From positions 62,001-126,000 of the forward strand of contig JAHQIW010001998.1 of the NCBI GenBank assembly GCA_019055375.1: DNA of 64,000 nucleotides. Reading direction: 5' to 3'. Origin of the DNA: Parelaphostrongylus tenuis. Its lineage: Eukaryota; Nematoda; Chromadorea; Rhabditida; Metastrongylidae. The notes under the pieces are model-generated. The model made no database searches. It worked only from the letters and a program-made list of their open reading frames with translations, and had not been told where the DNA came from. Shown here piece after piece: positions 61,866 through 64,000 of this stretch (position 1 is the first letter of the stretch; the number at the start of each line of letters is the position of its first letter). The translations under genes and the position numbers were made by a program.

Positions 61866-63059
61866 CTGAAATTATCAAGGATTAGGTCAGGATAAGATGT
61901 GAGCTTGGTGATGAGGGAATTCTTTGAAAACAATTCAGCGCAATAGATGAACATTGGTTGAGCCTCACATATTCATCCATTCCGTGCACTCTTCTAATCT
62001 TCTGGCTGACTCCTTTTCCCACGTTGATAAACAGCTATCCGACCTGGATATGATTGTAAGAACTACTGACTGAACACATTGGCAGCGCCAGTAAGTTATT
62101 GTGCAAGTTGAACTTAACTGTAATCACCTCCACGAATCTCAGCGATTTAAAATAAAGGGCGCACTTCTAGGGAGCACATCAAAGCCGGAGGCACGATGCT
62201 ATGAACTGTTCATAAAAATAAGAGTGCGAATAAAGCTCTACTAGACGCCTCTAAGGAGGACACAAAAAATAAAGACGGATCTTAGGCATTAACCACATAT
62301 ACAAAATTATAAGCCACCTAAATCAACATAAGAACATGTATACTCTATGTTACTTGATTTAATCAGCAACGATATAAGGCAGGTGTTACCATCTACTGAT
62401 CTGAGTCCGCATGTAGGAATTGTTTTCAAACATATCTCGTCAATATTCTTTGAGCCAACATACTATATCGTCTGTTGAATGGGCTGACTTACACAGCCCA
62501 ATATACGTGTTTTGACCTTGACGGTCTCATCAGTCAGGCACACCCATTGTCTTTGGCCAATCCTCTCGGGGCGCTCAATCCCCTATACCAAGAGTAGGCA
62601 TTTCACACTGTATGTCAAGCATCACTAAAGACACAGTGTTGTACACTCGAATGCACTTAGCTGGTATGCTAGTATATTATACCTTTCTTTTTTTTGTTTT
62701 GTTTTGAGCACTTTGTTAATACTTATTGGCAATATCAATTACGAGTAATCGTAACATCAAGAAACATTTTCTGAGCTGACACGAGATTGTGAGCATCTGG
62801 GATCCAGTCTGTGAGCCACCTTTCATTTATCTCAACAAAGACAATAAGAAATATCTTAGGCCTATCTCTGTAACTTCACATCATAAGAACAGTTAAAGTA
62901 GGAAAATTGGCATCACAATTATCAACAGTAGCATTAAATATAAAAAGGAATGCTTATGAAAAAATTCTGGCCATAAGATTGAGGTTTTTCTCTCAATCAC
63001 ACTCACTTTGTGCTTTGAATCTTGTAAGCCCAGAAGGCAAACACTACAGCAAAAGCACC
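61866..63059. other. Upstream of the first identified transporter exon
   Basis: The transporter's first helices should be encoded on the minus strand here or beyond 64000. No exon with a recognisable first MFS helix was found. Contains the unclassified repeat at 62465-62610. Confidence 0.35.
62465..62610 (-). repeat. Unclassified repeat shared with 11980-12115
   Basis: Reverse-complement partner of 11980-12115. No ORF of note. It lies beyond the 5'-most transporter exon I could find. Confidence 0.6.
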
Positions 63060-63168
63060 ATGTCCAAACTTCGACGCGCCGGACGCAAAGCCAAAAAAAC
63101 CGTGACGTGGCTTCGCGGTCGATCTGAACAGGAATCGATGCTTTATGGAGAATTAAATAAAAAAAAGG
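63060..63168 (+). CDS. Possible first exon of a gene running off the right end
   Basis: ATG at 63060 in context CACCATG opens a short basic peptide (MSKLRRAGRKAKKTVTWLRG followed by SEQESMLYGELNKKK), ending at AAAAAG|gtgaac, a plausible donor. The reading frame stays open upstream to 62907, so the start is a choice made on context. No family is recognised and no second exon could be placed before 64000. Confidence 0.3.
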
Positions 63169-64000
63169 TGAACTAATTATGAATTCGCAAATTTTGGATA
63201 CTATAGCTTTCTAAGATCTTAGAGTTCGAGAATATTTGTGGAAAACTAGCATTACGCGTCAACAGCTCTTTTCAAAAACGATAAGAACAGCAAACCTTTT
63301 TATGAAAGTTAATACAAGGGCACCATTAATATTGAAAATTAATTTGAATGCTTGTTTCTAAACTTAGGGCGCAGATTACATAGTTCTTTCTTGAACTGTA
63401 AGTGTCTTGCTTGGCACTTCATTAAGTTTTTTTTTTTCTATTTCCCACTGTGTGAATCCCACTACTCCTAGTACGCACAATGTTTTTTCGTCTTCTTTCT
63501 AAACGTCGTAAAAAAAACTGGCTGAGCGCGCTTCCTTGCACTCTCGAGAATAGTCTCGGTGTGGTGTTTCATAGGGCGTTCGTTGTTGACTACCGGAGAG
63601 TGTTGAAGAGTGGAGTTCCCCCGACGAGCATCGCGACGAACATCACAACCACTCAGTCACGGTGCCCTGTGTCTCGAATACGTGAAGAAAATATTCCATT
63701 CTGAGTAATTAATCAGCTCAATGGAGACGGCATTCAAAAAAAAGTTGACCGCATCGAATCAAACGAAATCGGTAAGGAACGATCAATCTATGGGTTAGCA
63801 AATCATTTTGACAATGTGGAACGGAAAACTTCTCTTCAGATTGCACTTAATGGCGTGATTCAGTCACCAATAGACCAACAGATTATTTCAACTTAACCGA
63901 CACGACGAAGAGCAATACAAGGACTACAATTGCATGCATCAAAATATAGAGCTCTCTGTCATGTCAATTACTATGTTGAGATCAACACCACTCCTTACGT
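63169..64000. other. Right-end sequence, nothing assigned
   Basis: AT-rich. The sequence cactctcgagaatagtctcg, then catagggcgttcgttgttga and gagcatcgcgacgaacatca (63540-63650), resembles 58410-58500 (cagtagggcgttcgttgttt; tcaagcatcacgaccactct). Both may be copies of one repeat. Confidence 0.35.

Overview
This window looks like nuclear DNA of a parasitic nematode, most likely a strongylid such as a hookworm. I infer this from AT-rich sequence, short exons with nematode-type TTTCAG/TTTTAG acceptors, very long repeat-filled introns, decayed RTE-type LINEs of the kind common in strongylids, mariner/Tc1 debris, tRNA-derived SINEs and foldback MITEs. There are no bacterial-type operons. Most long ORFs are shadows of repeats. 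The real coding sequence sits in short exons that I recovered by reading splice sites, codon phase and protein-family similarity.

The dominant feature is one plus-strand gene entering from the left and ending with a stop codon at 47592. It encodes a UBR3-family E3 ubiquitin ligase. I could place 41 exons between 637 and 47592, about 1,600 codons. The N-terminal UBR box should lie upstream of the window. In order, the exons encode helical scaffold segments (637-15064), a charged linker (17923-19435), a split RING-H2 finger (22403-23199), more scaffold (23261-37460), and the cysteine-rich C-terminal UBR domain (41756-47592).

Two minus-strand genes are also supported. A TMEM272-like four-helix membrane protein (39613-40387, 3' end not found) is nested antisense inside a UBR3 intron. 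A major facilitator superfamily transporter of the MFSD8-like nematode family (49804-61865, 5' end not found) converges on UBR3. A weaker antisense terminal exon lies at 42325-42492, and a possible first exon of another plus-strand gene at 63060-63168.

The rest is repeats: fragments of at least five RTE retrotransposons, four mariner/Tc1-type transposase relics, two complete tRNA-SINEs with 11-bp target-site duplications, several tRNA-like foldback elements, four copies of a palindromic MITE, other large palindromes, and a roughly 420-bp interspersed repeat.

Both large genes carry isolated 1-nt frameshifts, several in or next to homopolymers, while nearly all splice sites and the rest of the frames are intact. 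This suggests indel errors in the assembly more than true pseudogenes, but the sequence alone cannot decide.
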